From: CAYNGH01 sp964396845
GTDB taxonomy: Bacteria; Vulcanimicrobiota; JAJTBE01; CAYNGH01
Direction: 5' to 3'
Assembly (NCBI GenBank): GCA_964396845.1
Contig: CAYNGH010000019.1
Location: 1-36,039 of the forward strand
Length of the DNA: 36,039 bases
Part shown: positions 16,469 to 24,228 of the stretch, piece by piece
Numbering within the stretch: position 1 is the first letter of the stretch
Layout of the letters: each line of letters begins with the position of its first letter
Translations under genes and position numbers: made by a program
The notes under the pieces: generated by a model
Seen by the model: only the letters and a program-made list of their open reading frames with translations
Database searches by the model: none
What the model was told of the DNA's origin: nothing

Positions 16469-16993
16469 TTATTTGCTGACAGTAAAAGGCAATACTTTTT
16501 CCACTGTCTGCCCTTTCAGCTTGTCGTGAAGAGTTACCTTGAACAGGTAATCTCCTGGAGGGACCCGGGTCAGAGTGTTTTTAAAATAATACTCCAGCAC
16601 CGGTTCCTCTGTAGAGTGATTAAGGGTGGCAAAGGCAGGCCTCTCCAGCAGTGTTTCGCTTCCTTCGCTGTCGGTGACCACCAGATCCTGTACCAGATGA
16701 ACATGATACCTGCCGTCCTTTTTGACAACATTGAAGTTGGCCGGCTCAAAATATATTAGGAAGGTTTCACCCTCCCGGATGCGGGCTTCGGGCAGTGCCT
16801 CGAATGTGCCGAACATCTGGATGGATCGGCAAGGAAGCAGGTTTCTGATGCCCAGATTGCCTTTGTTTTGAACCTGGATTATCTTCTCCCGAAGTTTTAA
16901 TATCTCGGCATGGTCCTTGTCGGCATAAGCTCCATGGCATAAAACACCGCAAAGTAGAACCACAGCGACAATAACCGGAAACAATCTTTTCAT
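16469..16993 (-). CDS. Exported hypothetical protein with beta-sandwich-like domain
   Basis: ATG 16993 with AAGAGG six bases upstream gives 174 residues beginning with a clear signal peptide (MKRLFPVIVAVVLLCGVLCHGAYA). A longer in-frame start at 17092 would bury that signal. The mature part begins with a short coiled helix, then has beta strands with alternating hydrophobics (TFLIYFEPANF, HLVQDLVV, GDYLFKVTLHDK), ending in LPFTVSK. The end resembles Ig-like or fibronectin-like domains of secreted proteins. Function unknown; divergent from the SsnA-type gene. Confidence 0.65.
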   Translation of the reverse strand: MKRLFPVIVAVVLLCGVLCHGAYADKDHAEILKLREKIIQVQNKGNLGIRNLLPCRSIQMFGTFEALPEARIREGETFLIYFEPANFNVVKKDGRYHVHLVQDLVVTDSEGSETLLERPAFATLNHSTEEPVLEYYFKNTLTRVPPGDYLFKVTLHDKLKGQTVEKVLPFTVSK

Positions 16994-17147
16994 CAGAGCC
17001 TCTTTTCCTGCCGGGATAAAATATCCGACAATATCTTGTTTCAGGTATTTCAATGTTAAAAATAAACTTCCTCCAATTTTTGCATCAGTCAAGGGGAATG
17101 GTTGTTATCCGGAGAAAATATGTGAAGAATAATTTGAGGAGCGTGTA

Positions 17148-18497
17148 ATGGAAGATCATAGAGAAGTGATAATCGGCAACGCCAATCTGTTTACCCTGGG
17201 AGAGGAAAACCGGCACATCCCCGACGGAGCCATGCTTGTCCGGGGAGGTATAATCAAAAAAATCGGAACCACTCCGGAGATTCAGGAAGCACATCCCCAT
17301 GCGGATTTTATCGATATGATGGGACTGGTGACCCTGCCGGGGAATATCATATCCCATACTCACCTTTATTCTTCCTTTGCCCGGGGAATGGGCCTCAAGG
17401 ACGAAGCCCCGTCCAACTTTGTCGAGATCCTCCAGCGCCTCTGGTGGAGGCTGGACAAAGTGCTGGAACCCGAGGACATATATTACTCGGCCTTGGTCTA
17501 TCTAATTCAGTGCATCCAATACGGCACCACCGCTTTCATCGACCACCATGCCAGCCCCGGATTCATCGACGGCAGTCTTGACATAATCGCCAGAGCCGTT
17601 CTGGAGTCGGGCCTGCGGGGATCCCTGTGCTATGAAATCACCGACCGGGGAGGAGAACAAGAAGCCGCGGCAGGCATCAGAGAGAATATCCGCTTCCTGA
17701 AAAAATGCCGGGAGTATCCCAACAGCTACCTCCGGGGCGCTCTGGGGTTCCATGCATCCTTCACCGTGTCCGACAACACCTGGCAGGAAGCCCTGGGCCA
17801 GGCAGAAGGTTTGAATCCGGTGGTTCACATCCACGTGGAAGAGGCGGAATCGGACCGGATCCACAGTGAAGAAACTTACGGGATGCCGGTGTTAGAGAGA
17901 ATGGAAAAGCTGGGGGCCACAAAATTCCCGGTCATGGCCTGCCACTGCGTCCATATCACCGACAGGGAGATTCAGGTGATAAAAAACAACAACATTACCG
18001 TGATTCACAATCCCCAGTCCAATATGAACAACGCGGTGGGAGTGGCGCCGGTCCTCGGGATGATGGAGGAAGGAATCACCGTGGCCCTTGGCACCGATGG
18101 GATGACCGCGGATTACTTCCAGGAGATGAAGGTTCTGCCTCTCCTGCACAAGGTCAAATCAGGGGATCCCCGCACCTTTAGCTTCCCTCAGCTATATGAG
18201 ATGATTTTCCAAAACGGGTCAAAGGTTGCCGGGCTTTTCTGGCAGGATCATCCCATGGGATACATCAAAGAAGGTTGCTATGCCGACATTATCGGCCTGG
18301 ACTATATTCCGCCGACACCGATGAATGCCGATAACATCCTGGGGCATGTTTTATTCGGAATAAACTCCTCCATGGTTGATACCACTATAGTTAACGGACA
18401 GGTACTCATGACCGGGCGGAACCTGCTTCACCTGGACCAGGAGAGGATAATGGCCCGTTCCCGGGAACTGGCAGCCAAGGTCTGGGAGCGGTTCTGA
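17148..18497 (+). CDS. ssnA: SsnA-type amidohydrolase
   Basis: The 449-residue metal-dependent amidohydrolase carries the family metal ligands: SHTHLYSSFARGM near residue 65, HIHVEEAE, ACHCVH, and the final Asp in LGTDGM. The conserved block ILQRLWWRLDK plus FIDHHASP matches SsnA, a putative aminohydrolase found next to selenium-dependent purine or pyrimidine catabolism genes in anaerobes and enterics. The reaction is probably deamination or ring opening of a purine- or pyrimidine-like compound, but is not established. None of its usual neighbours is present. AGGAG lies seven bases before ATG 17148. Cytoplasmic. Confidence 0.85.
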   Translation: MEDHREVIIGNANLFTLGEENRHIPDGAMLVRGGIIKKIGTTPEIQEAHPHADFIDMMGLVTLPGNIISHTHLYSSFARGMGLKDEAPSNFVEILQRLWWRLDKVLEPEDIYYSALVYLIQCIQYGTTAFIDHHASPGFIDGSLDIIARAVLESGLRGSLCYEITDRGGEQEAAAGIRENIRFLKKCREYPNSYLRGALGFHASFTVSDNTWQEALGQAEGLNPVVHIHVEEAESDRIHSEETYGMPVLERMEKLGATKFPVMACHCVHITDREIQVIKNNNITVIHNPQSNMNNAVGVAPVLGMMEEGITVALGTDGMTADYFQEMKVLPLLHKVKSGDPRTFSFPQLYEMIFQNGSKVAGLFWQDHPMGYIKEGCYADIIGLDYIPPTPMNADNILGHVLFGINSSMVDTTIVNGQVLMTGRNLLHLDQERIMARSRELAAKVWERF

Positions 18498-18648
18498 CGG
18501 GGCAGTTTTTTTAGGATGCCGGTTCTCTGAAGCTTGCCCAATGGAGAAAGGAAATAGAAGAAACATAAAGAAAAAGAAAAAAGGGGCTTCAGTATCGGCG
18601 GTAATGCCGGTAATGCCATAACGACATTCACAAGGGAGTTTTGCCGCC

Positions 18649-20628
18649 ATGATGAGCGCAACCATAGGCAGATACCACATCGTCCAGGAGGTTGGGCGGG
18701 GAGGAATGGGGGTCATATACAAAGGGCACGACCCCATCCTTGAACGTCCTGTGGCTATCAAGATCCTTTCTCAGCAGTTGGTGCAGAACCCCGAGATGAA
18801 AGAACGTTTCATCCGGGAAGCCCAGGCGGCGGCCCGGCTGAATCACCCCAATATCGCAGGCATCTACGACATCAATGAGCACGAGGGGATCTATTATATC
18901 GTCTTTGAATTTATCGAAGGCCGGAGCCTGGACAAGGTGCTGGCGGAAACCGGTGCTCTGCCTGCCTCCAAGGCCCTGGAATATTTCATCCCCGTATGCC
19001 GGGCTCTGGATTATGCCCACCAGCACGGGATTGTTCACCGGGATGTGAAGCCGGGCAATGTCCTCATTGCCGACAACGGCGATGTGAAGGTGGCGGATTT
19101 CGGCATCGCCTGGGTGGAAACTGCCAATACCCTCACCCAGCCCGGGGAGATCCTGGGTTCATTCTATTATTTCTCGCCGGAACAGGCCCGGGGGGAAAAG
19201 GTTGACCGCAGGGCGGATCTTTATTCCCTGGGAGTGATGCTCTATGAAATGCTCACGGGGAAGCTCCCCTTCAAGGCAGACAACCCCGCGGCATTGATTC
19301 AGCTTCATCTCACCGCGGAGCCGAAGCCTCCCACCCTGTATAATTCTTCCATCCCCAAGAAAATCGAATCCGCCATCATCAAGGCCATGCAGAAGGACGC
19401 CACTGACCGGTTTCAGAATGTTCAGGACCTGGTGGGGGAACTGGAGATCGAGGAAGCCAAGGAAGACCTCTTCAAAACCACCATATCCCCGGCGGAAGCA
19501 TCTCTGCACAATATCCTTGGAAACAACTATTACAAGCAGGGGAAACTGGATCTGGCGGTGCTGGAATGGCAGAAGGCAACTCAGTTTGACCCGTACAATG
19601 CCCTCACCCACAACAACCTGGGCACGGCCTTTGACGGCCTGGGCAAGCTGGACGATGCAGTGCGGGAATATAAGAACGCGGTGGATCTGAACCCCAACAA
19701 CTTCGTGGCTCATTACAATCTGGGCTCCGCATATTACCGCAACAACGATGTTGATAATTCCATCGAGGAATACCGCAAGGTCACCGTGCTCAATCCCAAG
19801 TTTGCGCCAGCTTATTACAATCTGGGCAACGGCTACTTCAAGAAGGGCAAGATTGACGCAGCCATGGAGGAATGGCAGAAGGCTCTTATCCTGAACCCTC
19901 AGTTTGCGGAAGTCCTCTACAATCTGGGCAACGCATATTACATGAAGGGCAAGAAGGAAGAAGCGGAATCATACTGGCAGAAGGCCCTGGAGCAGGATCC
20001 TCAGTTTGCCATCGCCCTGTTCAACATGGGCTCTCTTGCCATGGCCAACGGCGATGAAGATAAAGCCATGGAGCTGTGGGGGAAGACCATGGAGATCAAC
20101 CCCCAGTTCGGCGAGGCTCACTACAATCTGGGCAATTTTTATTACGACAAGGGGAACGTGGACGAAGCCATCGTGGAATGGGAAAAAGCAGCCCAGGCCA
20201 AGTTCGGATTCTGGGAGGCCCATTACAACCTGGGCAACGCCTATTACATGAAACAGAACTTTGAAGAGTCGGTGGGACAGTGGCAGAAGACAGTTCAGTT
20301 CAACGAGGACTACTGGCCCGCCCACTGGAACCTTGCCAACACATTTTATTTCGACCTGGACCAGATTGACCCCGCCGTCAACGAATGGCAGAGAACCACC
20401 CAGATCAACCCCAGCCACTGGCAGTCCTTTTACAACCTGGGGGAGGCATATCTATACCAGGGCAAAATCGAGCTGGCCATCATGGAATGGGACCGGGTCA
20501 TCACCCTGAACCCCAAGTTCTGGCATGTTTATCACAACCTGGGATGCCTCCTGTACAAAAAAGGCAAGATAGACCAGGCCATAGCATACTGGAGCAAAGC
20601 AGTCGCCCTGATGCTGTTCTCGTGGTGA
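18649..20628 (+). CDS. Ser/Thr protein kinase with eleven C-terminal TPR repeats
   Basis: The 659-residue soluble protein has an N-terminal PknB-type kinase domain (about 1-270). All key motifs are present: GRGGMGVIYKG, VAIK, HRDVKPGN (catalytic Asp132), DFG at 150-152, and a YFSPEQ substrate-binding motif. It should be active, in contrast to the kinase-like protein at 1553-2884. Eleven tandem TPR units follow, many with a Trp in helix B (EWQK), forming a long solenoid for partner or substrate binding. No transmembrane helix or PASTA domain is present. AAGGGAG lies about 11 bases before ATG 18649; a second ATG is adjacent. It likely phosphorylates TPR-recruited cytoplasmic proteins. Confidence 0.9.
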   Translation: MMSATIGRYHIVQEVGRGGMGVIYKGHDPILERPVAIKILSQQLVQNPEMKERFIREAQAAARLNHPNIAGIYDINEHEGIYYIVFEFIEGRSLDKVLAETGALPASKALEYFIPVCRALDYAHQHGIVHRDVKPGNVLIADNGDVKVADFGIAWVETANTLTQPGEILGSFYYFSPEQARGEKVDRRADLYSLGVMLYEMLTGKLPFKADNPAALIQLHLTAEPKPPTLYNSSIPKKIESAIIKAMQKDATDRFQNVQDLVGELEIEEAKEDLFKTTISPAEASLHNILGNNYYKQGKLDLAVLEWQKATQFDPYNALTHNNLGTAFDGLGKLDDAVREYKNAVDLNPNNFVAHYNLGSAYYRNNDVDNSIEEYRKVTVLNPKFAPAYYNLGNGYFKKGKIDAAMEEWQKALILNPQFAEVLYNLGNAYYMKGKKEEAESYWQKALEQDPQFAIALFNMGSLAMANGDEDKAMELWGKTMEINPQFGEAHYNLGNFYYDKGNVDEAIVEWEKAAQAKFGFWEAHYNLGNAYYMKQNFEESVGQWQKTVQFNEDYWPAHWNLANTFYFDLDQIDPAVNEWQRTTQINPSHWQSFYNLGEAYLYQGKIELAIMEWDRVITLNPKFWHVYHNLGCLLYKKGKIDQAIAYWSKAVALMLFSW

Positions 20629-20658
20629 TGGGATAAACCGGCAATTATCAGCTCAGAT

Positions 20659-21327
20659 TTAAAACGAGCTGTCCTCGATGGGTTTTATCCCGTCGATGTC
20701 GGATCGGATGTCGGATTTTATCCCTTCGATTTTCATCTTCTGGTTTTCTTTCTTTTCTGTTTCCTCGTCCTTGTGCTTCTGCATCAGGTATTTCATGGGG
20801 TTGGGCATGGTGCTGTCAAGACCGGCATCAGTAGTCTTTTTCTTGTCCTCCAGGGTTATCATCTCCAGCTCATCCATGTCAACGCCGTCAAAGGGATCTT
20901 TTCCTGCCTGGCTGGATATGGCCACAGTTCGGGTGGGAGGATGCCAGCCCACCTGACAGCCAAGGGATTCGCTGATGAACCGCAAGGGTACATATGTGCG
21001 GTTCTGCATCTGAAAGGGCGGGGACATCATCCGAGTGCGGGATCCGTTGATAGTGGCAAAGGAATTCCCCGTGGTCAATAGAACCGTGGTGTCCCTGCGC
21101 TGAGCCGCAACAGTCTGGGTGGATTTTTCATATGTCACCGTAGCGCCAAGCCTCTCGAATATTCCCCGGAGTGGAACAAACACAATACCGTTACGCATAA
21201 CCGGATCCGTGTCCAGTTTTACCCTCATGCCGTTTATAATCAGATTTACAGCCCCCGCCGGCGACGGAAACATAAAAATCAACCCCGTAAAGAGTATCGC
21301 AAACAGAATTATGTTAATTTTTTTCAT
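20659..21327 (-). CDS. Exported protein with copper-amine-oxidase-N-like stalk domain
   Basis: The start is taken at ATG 21327, eight bases after a GGAG; a GTG and two ATGs lie just upstream in the same frame. A signal peptide (INIILFAILFTGLIFMF, PAGA) is followed by a stalk domain: MRNGIVFVPLRGIFERLGA, TVLLTTGNSF, NRTYVPLRFISESLG. This is the copper amine oxidase N-terminal-like module, which is not catalytic and occurs in many cell-envelope proteins of Firmicutes and candidate phyla. The last 80 residues are charged, Lys/Asp/Glu-rich and probably disordered. Role likely structural or binding at the cell surface. A TATAAT at 21370-21375 (minus strand) is a plausible -10. Confidence 0.8.
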   Translation of the reverse strand: MKKINIILFAILFTGLIFMFPSPAGAVNLIINGMRVKLDTDPVMRNGIVFVPLRGIFERLGATVTYEKSTQTVAAQRRDTTVLLTTGNSFATINGSRTRMMSPPFQMQNRTYVPLRFISESLGCQVGWHPPTRTVAISSQAGKDPFDGVDMDELEMITLEDKKKTTDAGLDSTMPNPMKYLMQKHKDEETEKKENQKMKIEGIKSDIRSDIDGIKPIEDSSF

Positions 21328-21369
21328 CATCATCACTCCGTCAAGTTGATAAGCTCAGCCCCAAGGTTA

Positions 21370-21375
21370 ATTATA
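21370..21375 (-). promoter_or_regulatory. Candidate -10 box of the stalk-domain gene
   Basis: A perfect TATAAT on the minus strand, 43 bases upstream of ATG 21327. A weak -35 match (TTCCCA) lies about 18 bases further upstream. Confidence 0.4.
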
Positions 21376-21460
21376 ACAGAAAGAATACTTCATGGGAAGC
21401 ACTGCGCCAGTTATCACACTATTATTACACCTCAATGCAAAATGGTCCAAAAAACCATGG

Positions 21461-21475
21461 CCGGTTTAAAACCGG
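21461..21475. repeat. Short palindrome
   Basis: CCGGTTT-A-AAACCGG, perfect 7-bp arms, just left of the paired TGG-loop hairpins. Confidence 0.4.
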
Positions 21476-21491
21476 GAAACATGAGTCGTGA

Positions 21492-21527
21492 CCCATTTTT
21501 GGAAAATGGGGCACTTTGGAAGTGCCC
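21492..21527. repeat. Two overlapping hairpins with identical TGG loops
   Basis: CCCATTTT-TGG-AAAATGGG (21492-21510) and GGGCACTT-TGG-AAGTGCCC (21509-21527) are perfect 8-bp stems sharing two G bases, so they cannot both be complete at once. The second hairpin recurs, with a bulge, at 21770-21788. Confidence 0.55.
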
Positions 21528-21662
21528 AAAATAAGTCGGGATTGCCATGATCGGTTGAATATAACTCTCGGGCCGTTGGTTATGATTCGGTGGGCGTTGT
21601 TATATTCTTTATTATATACTAATACTCTGACAGAATGGCGAAGCCCTCGTTGAAGTTCTTTT
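21512..21662. repeat. Duplicated non-coding element, copy A
   Basis: Copy A of a direct repeat. Shared landmarks with copy B are a CACTTtgGAAGTGCCC-type hairpin, CATGATCGG, CGGGCCGTTGGTTATG (21569-21584), and an identical 32-base end at 21631-21662. Offsets between landmarks are 261 and 276 bases, so an indel of about 15 bases separates the copies. Confidence 0.65.
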
Positions 21663-21671
21663 TGGAGAGGT

Positions 21672-21709
21672 TTGGAGAACCATTTTCTTCCAAGAAAAAG
21701 GTTCTCCAA
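21672..21709. repeat. Long near-perfect palindrome between the two element copies
   Basis: TTGGAGAACC at 21672-21681 pairs with GGTTCTCCAA at 21700-21709. Inside, after one A/A mismatch, TTTTCTT pairs with AAGAAAA. The result is an almost uninterrupted stem of about 17 bp. An outer inverted repeat (GAGAGGTTT 21665-21673 / AAACCTCTC 21753-21761) brackets part of it. Confidence 0.6.
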
Positions 21710-21772
21710 GAAAAAAACAAAATCAACAGACTGTCAAACCAGCCCGGCAAAAAAACCTCTCGGGCCGTGGGA

Positions 21773-21938
21773 CACTTTAGAAGTGCCCGATTTAGAATCG
21801 GGGAATATGATTCGTGATTGTCATGATCGGTGGGATACAGTCATCGGGCCGTTGGTTATGTGTTGGTGGGTGTTGTCATATTCTTTGTTATGTTTTAATA
21901 CTCCGTCAGAATGGCGAAGCCCTCGTTGAAGTTCTTTT
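21773..21938. repeat. Duplicated non-coding element, copy B
   Basis: Copy B of the element, about 165 bases. CGGGCCGTTGGTTATG is at 21845-21860 and the identical 32-base end at 21907-21938. It ends 124 bases before the trxA start. Confidence 0.65.
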
Positions 21939-22062
21939 GAGGAGATTAACTGGGAACTTTATGAAAATGTTTATGGTTTGAAAAGAAAAGGAATTGACAT
22001 GACAGGGTTGAAGTAAATTTCAACGGAAGTTTAAAACTATTTATTATAAAGGAGGAATCCTC

Positions 22063-22389
22063 ATGGGAAAAGTAATGGAAATTAACGATGCAAATTTTGA
22101 ATCCGAGGTGCTCAACAAAAAGTCGCCGGTTCTGGTGGACTTCTGGGCATCCTGGTGCGGCCCCTGCCGTATGATGGCCCCGGTTTTAGAACAGCTTGCC
22201 GACAAGTACACCGACAAGCTGGAGATCAAGAAGCTCAATGTGGACGACAATCCAAAGTTCGCCTCGAAGTTCAACATCCGGTCCATCCCCACCATGATCC
22301 TTTTCAAGGAAGGCAAGCCGGTGAATCAGCATATCGGCTTCATTCCTCTGGAAACCCTTTCTGCGGAAATGGATAAGTCCATAGCCTGA
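22063..22389 (+). CDS. trxA: Thioredoxin
   Basis: The 108-residue protein is a full-length thioredoxin with the WCGPC redox motif, the conserved VLVDFWASW strand, KLNVDDNPKF, and cis-Pro in RSIPTMILF. It reduces protein disulfides in the cytoplasm using electrons from thioredoxin reductase, which is not in this window. ATG 22063 has AAAGGAGG seven bases upstream. It is the first gene of a close run (trxA, sigma factor, candidate anti-sigma, sucD, radical SAM). A thioredoxin beside an ECF sigma pair suggests a redox-stress link, but this is inference. Confidence 0.95.
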   Translation: MGKVMEINDANFESEVLNKKSPVLVDFWASWCGPCRMMAPVLEQLADKYTDKLEIKKLNVDDNPKFASKFNIRSIPTMILFKEGKPVNQHIGFIPLETLSAEMDKSIA

Positions 22390-22415
22390 GAATTCCCAGA
22401 AAGGTTTTTCGTAAC

Positions 22416-23072
22416 TTGATTACCGGAGAAGTGAAAATTTCACCAGATAATGAGAACAAAAGACTGGAGGGGCTGACGGATCATCAGCTCCTCCTCTCCA
22501 GTCTGGACAAGAATTACTACGCCTTTGCAGAGCTGGTCCGCCGATACGAGGGCCGGATATACCGGCTGGGCCTCAAGATGCTCCATTCCCCCGACGATGC
22601 CGAGGATCTTCTTCAAAAGACATTTCTCAGCGTCTTTGAGAACATGCATCGTTTCCGGGGGGAATCCAAAGTATCCACCTGGATATTTCGTATCGCCACA
22701 AACCACGCCCTTATGAAGCTCCGCAAGGAAAAAAGAGAGAAAAACGATCAATCCCTGGACGCTCCCATATCAACAGGACAGGATCTGGTTTATCCCCAGT
22801 TAGTAGATGAAGATGCATGCGTACCGGAGATATTTGAAAAACAGGAGATGCTGAAGGCTTTAGAAGAAGCTGTTGTAAGCCTTCCCGACATTTACCGCCT
22901 GGTTTTTATTCTCAGGGACATCGAGGGCTTTTCCAACAAGGAAGTAGCCCAGATGCTCAATCTTTCAGTTCCCGCGGTAAAATCCAGAATACTCCGGGCC
23001 AGACTCCATCTGCGGGATCATCTCAATCAGATGCAAAAAGGAGGGGATGAGCTTGAAAAATCCCAGGGATAA
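22416..23072 (+). CDS. ECF-type RNA polymerase sigma factor
   Basis: The 218-residue protein has sigma region 2 (FAELVRRYEGRIYRLGLKML, DAEDLLQKTFLSVF, STWIFRIATNHALMKLRKEK) and region 4 (LPDIYRLVFILRDIEGFS, NKEVAQMLNLSVPAVKSRI), joined by a linker of about 40 residues. It directs RNA polymerase to a stress regulon and is probably held by the small protein encoded next. Start TTG 22416 with AAAGG about 11 bases upstream; GTG 22431 is an alternative. It lies 26 bases after trxA, and its end overlaps the next gene. Confidence 0.9.
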   Translation: MITGEVKISPDNENKRLEGLTDHQLLLSSLDKNYYAFAELVRRYEGRIYRLGLKMLHSPDDAEDLLQKTFLSVFENMHRFRGESKVSTWIFRIATNHALMKLRKEKREKNDQSLDAPISTGQDLVYPQLVDEDACVPEIFEKQEMLKALEEAVVSLPDIYRLVFILRDIEGFSNKEVAQMLNLSVPAVKSRILRARLHLRDHLNQMQKGGDELEKSQG

Positions 23073-23325
23073 GCTGTTTGAGATCCTCAACCGTCACATG
23101 ATGGAACTGGATAACCCGTCCTTCTGCGATTCCTTTTTTACCGACGAGGAAGAATGCCCCTTCGGGGGGGAGATTTTTCACCAGATGGAAAAAGGTGTAA
23201 CCCTTTATCGGGAGGAATTTATTCAAGTCCAGGTGCCTTCAGAGGTTCATATCCGGCTTCACCAGGTAATCCGTAGCCGATGGATCCAGGACAGGGGCAC
23301 GGAAAACGACATGGGGGGGATTTGA
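23047..23325 (+). CDS. Small protein after the ECF sigma factor, candidate anti-sigma factor
   Basis: The 92-residue acidic protein overlaps the sigma gene by 26 bases. AAGGAGGGG runs right up to ATG 23047; TTG 23053 has better spacing and may be the true start. It has no membrane helix and no full HxxxCxxC zinc-anti-sigma motif. There are two Cys (SFCDSFF and EECPFGG) and a C-terminal stretch (VQVPSEVHIRLHQVI) reminiscent of the helix after the zinc-binding part of anti-sigma proteins. Gene order makes an anti-sigma role likely. Sequence evidence alone is weak. Confidence 0.55.
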   Translation: MSLKNPRDKLFEILNRHMMELDNPSFCDSFFTDEEECPFGGEIFHQMEKGVTLYREEFIQVQVPSEVHIRLHQVIRSRWIQDRGTENDMGGI

Positions 23326-23328
23326 CAG

Positions 23329-24192
23329 ATGGGTATAGTTGCAGGAAAAGACACCCGGGTTATAGTTCAGGGAATCACCGGCAGGGAAGGCCGTTTCCAC
23401 AGTCTGAGGATGAAACAGTACGGCACCAGTGTTGTGGGGGGAGTGACCCCAGGCAAGGGAGGACAGGAGATAGAAGGGATTCCTGTATTTGACACCGTTT
23501 CTACGGCGGTCCGGGAAACCAGAGCCAATGCATCGGTGATCTTCGTCCCTCCAGCTTTCTGCGCCGATGCCATGGCTGAATCCCTCCGGGCAGGCATTGC
23601 CACCATAGTATGCATCACCGAGGGGATCCCCGTGAAGGACATGGTTATTACAAAAGATATCATCGACGAGGTGGGCGCGGTGGTCATCGGCCCCAACTGT
23701 CCGGGGATCATCACCGTGGGGGATGCTCTTCTGGGGATCATGCCGGGGCATATATTCAAGCCCGGCAGAGTGGGTCTTATTTCCCGGTCGGGAACCCTCA
23801 CATATGAAGTGGTGGATGAGCTGACCCGGGCGGGCATCGGCCAGTCAACCTGCATCGGCATCGGCGGGGACCCGGTGCTGGGCACATCGTTTTTGAATAT
23901 GCTCAAACTCTTCCGGGATGACCAGAAAACCGACGCAGTGGTTTTAATCGGTGAAATCGGCGGTTCAATGGAAGAAGAAGCTGCAGCCTGGCTGGAGGAA
24001 AACCCAATGAAAGTGGTATCCTTCATAGCGGGACGAACAGCCCCAGAAGGCAAACGGATGGGCCACGCCGGGGCCATTGTGTCCGGCTCATCAGGCACTG
24101 CAAAGGCCAAAATAGAAGCCTTGCAGAAGGCCGGAGTCCCCGTTGCCGATACTATTCCCGAGATAACAAAGCTCCTGGGCGAGATTCTGTAA
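23329..24192 (+). CDS. sucD: Succinyl-CoA synthetase alpha subunit (orphan)
   Basis: The 287-residue protein matches the alpha subunit of succinate-CoA ligase in length and motifs: QGITGREGRFHS near the N-terminus (CoA-binding fold), GPNCPGII, ISRSGTLTYE, and the phosphohistidine in KRMGHAGAIVSG. The enzyme couples succinyl-CoA cleavage to NDP phosphorylation and needs a beta subunit (sucC), normally the gene just upstream. No sucC is present here: the preceding gene ends three bases before ATG 23329. The partner may be elsewhere in the genome, or the protein may serve another acyl-CoA substrate. Confidence 0.9.
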   Translation: MGIVAGKDTRVIVQGITGREGRFHSLRMKQYGTSVVGGVTPGKGGQEIEGIPVFDTVSTAVRETRANASVIFVPPAFCADAMAESLRAGIATIVCITEGIPVKDMVITKDIIDEVGAVVIGPNCPGIITVGDALLGIMPGHIFKPGRVGLISRSGTLTYEVVDELTRAGIGQSTCIGIGGDPVLGTSFLNMLKLFRDDQKTDAVVLIGEIGGSMEEEAAAWLEENPMKVVSFIAGRTAPEGKRMGHAGAIVSGSSGTAKAKIEALQKAGVPVADTIPEITKLLGEIL

Positions 24193-24228
24193 CCGGGCCG
24201 CAACTTGACAGATAACGCAGGAAACCAT

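Larger units (their letters stand above)
21328..22062. other. 735-base non-coding region upstream of trxA, rich in hairpins and a duplicated element
   Basis: No credible gene is seen; the reading frames present lack start signals and known motifs. The region holds two overlapping hairpins (21492-21527), a long palindrome (21672-21709), and two diverged copies of an element of about 150-165 bases (21512-21662, 21773-21938). A TTGACA at 21994-21999 precedes the trxA start but has no good -10. Confidence 0.6.

Noticed and set aside
21425..21709. 94-codon minus-strand open frame in the repeat region upstream of trxA
   Set aside because: It spans hairpins and one element copy, is not preserved as a frame in the second copy, and has no ribosome binding site.
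23047..23325. RiPP precursor peptide for the downstream radical SAM enzyme
   Set aside because: It overlaps the sigma factor gene, has no Gly-Gly or repeat core, and sucD lies between; an anti-sigma role fits the position better.
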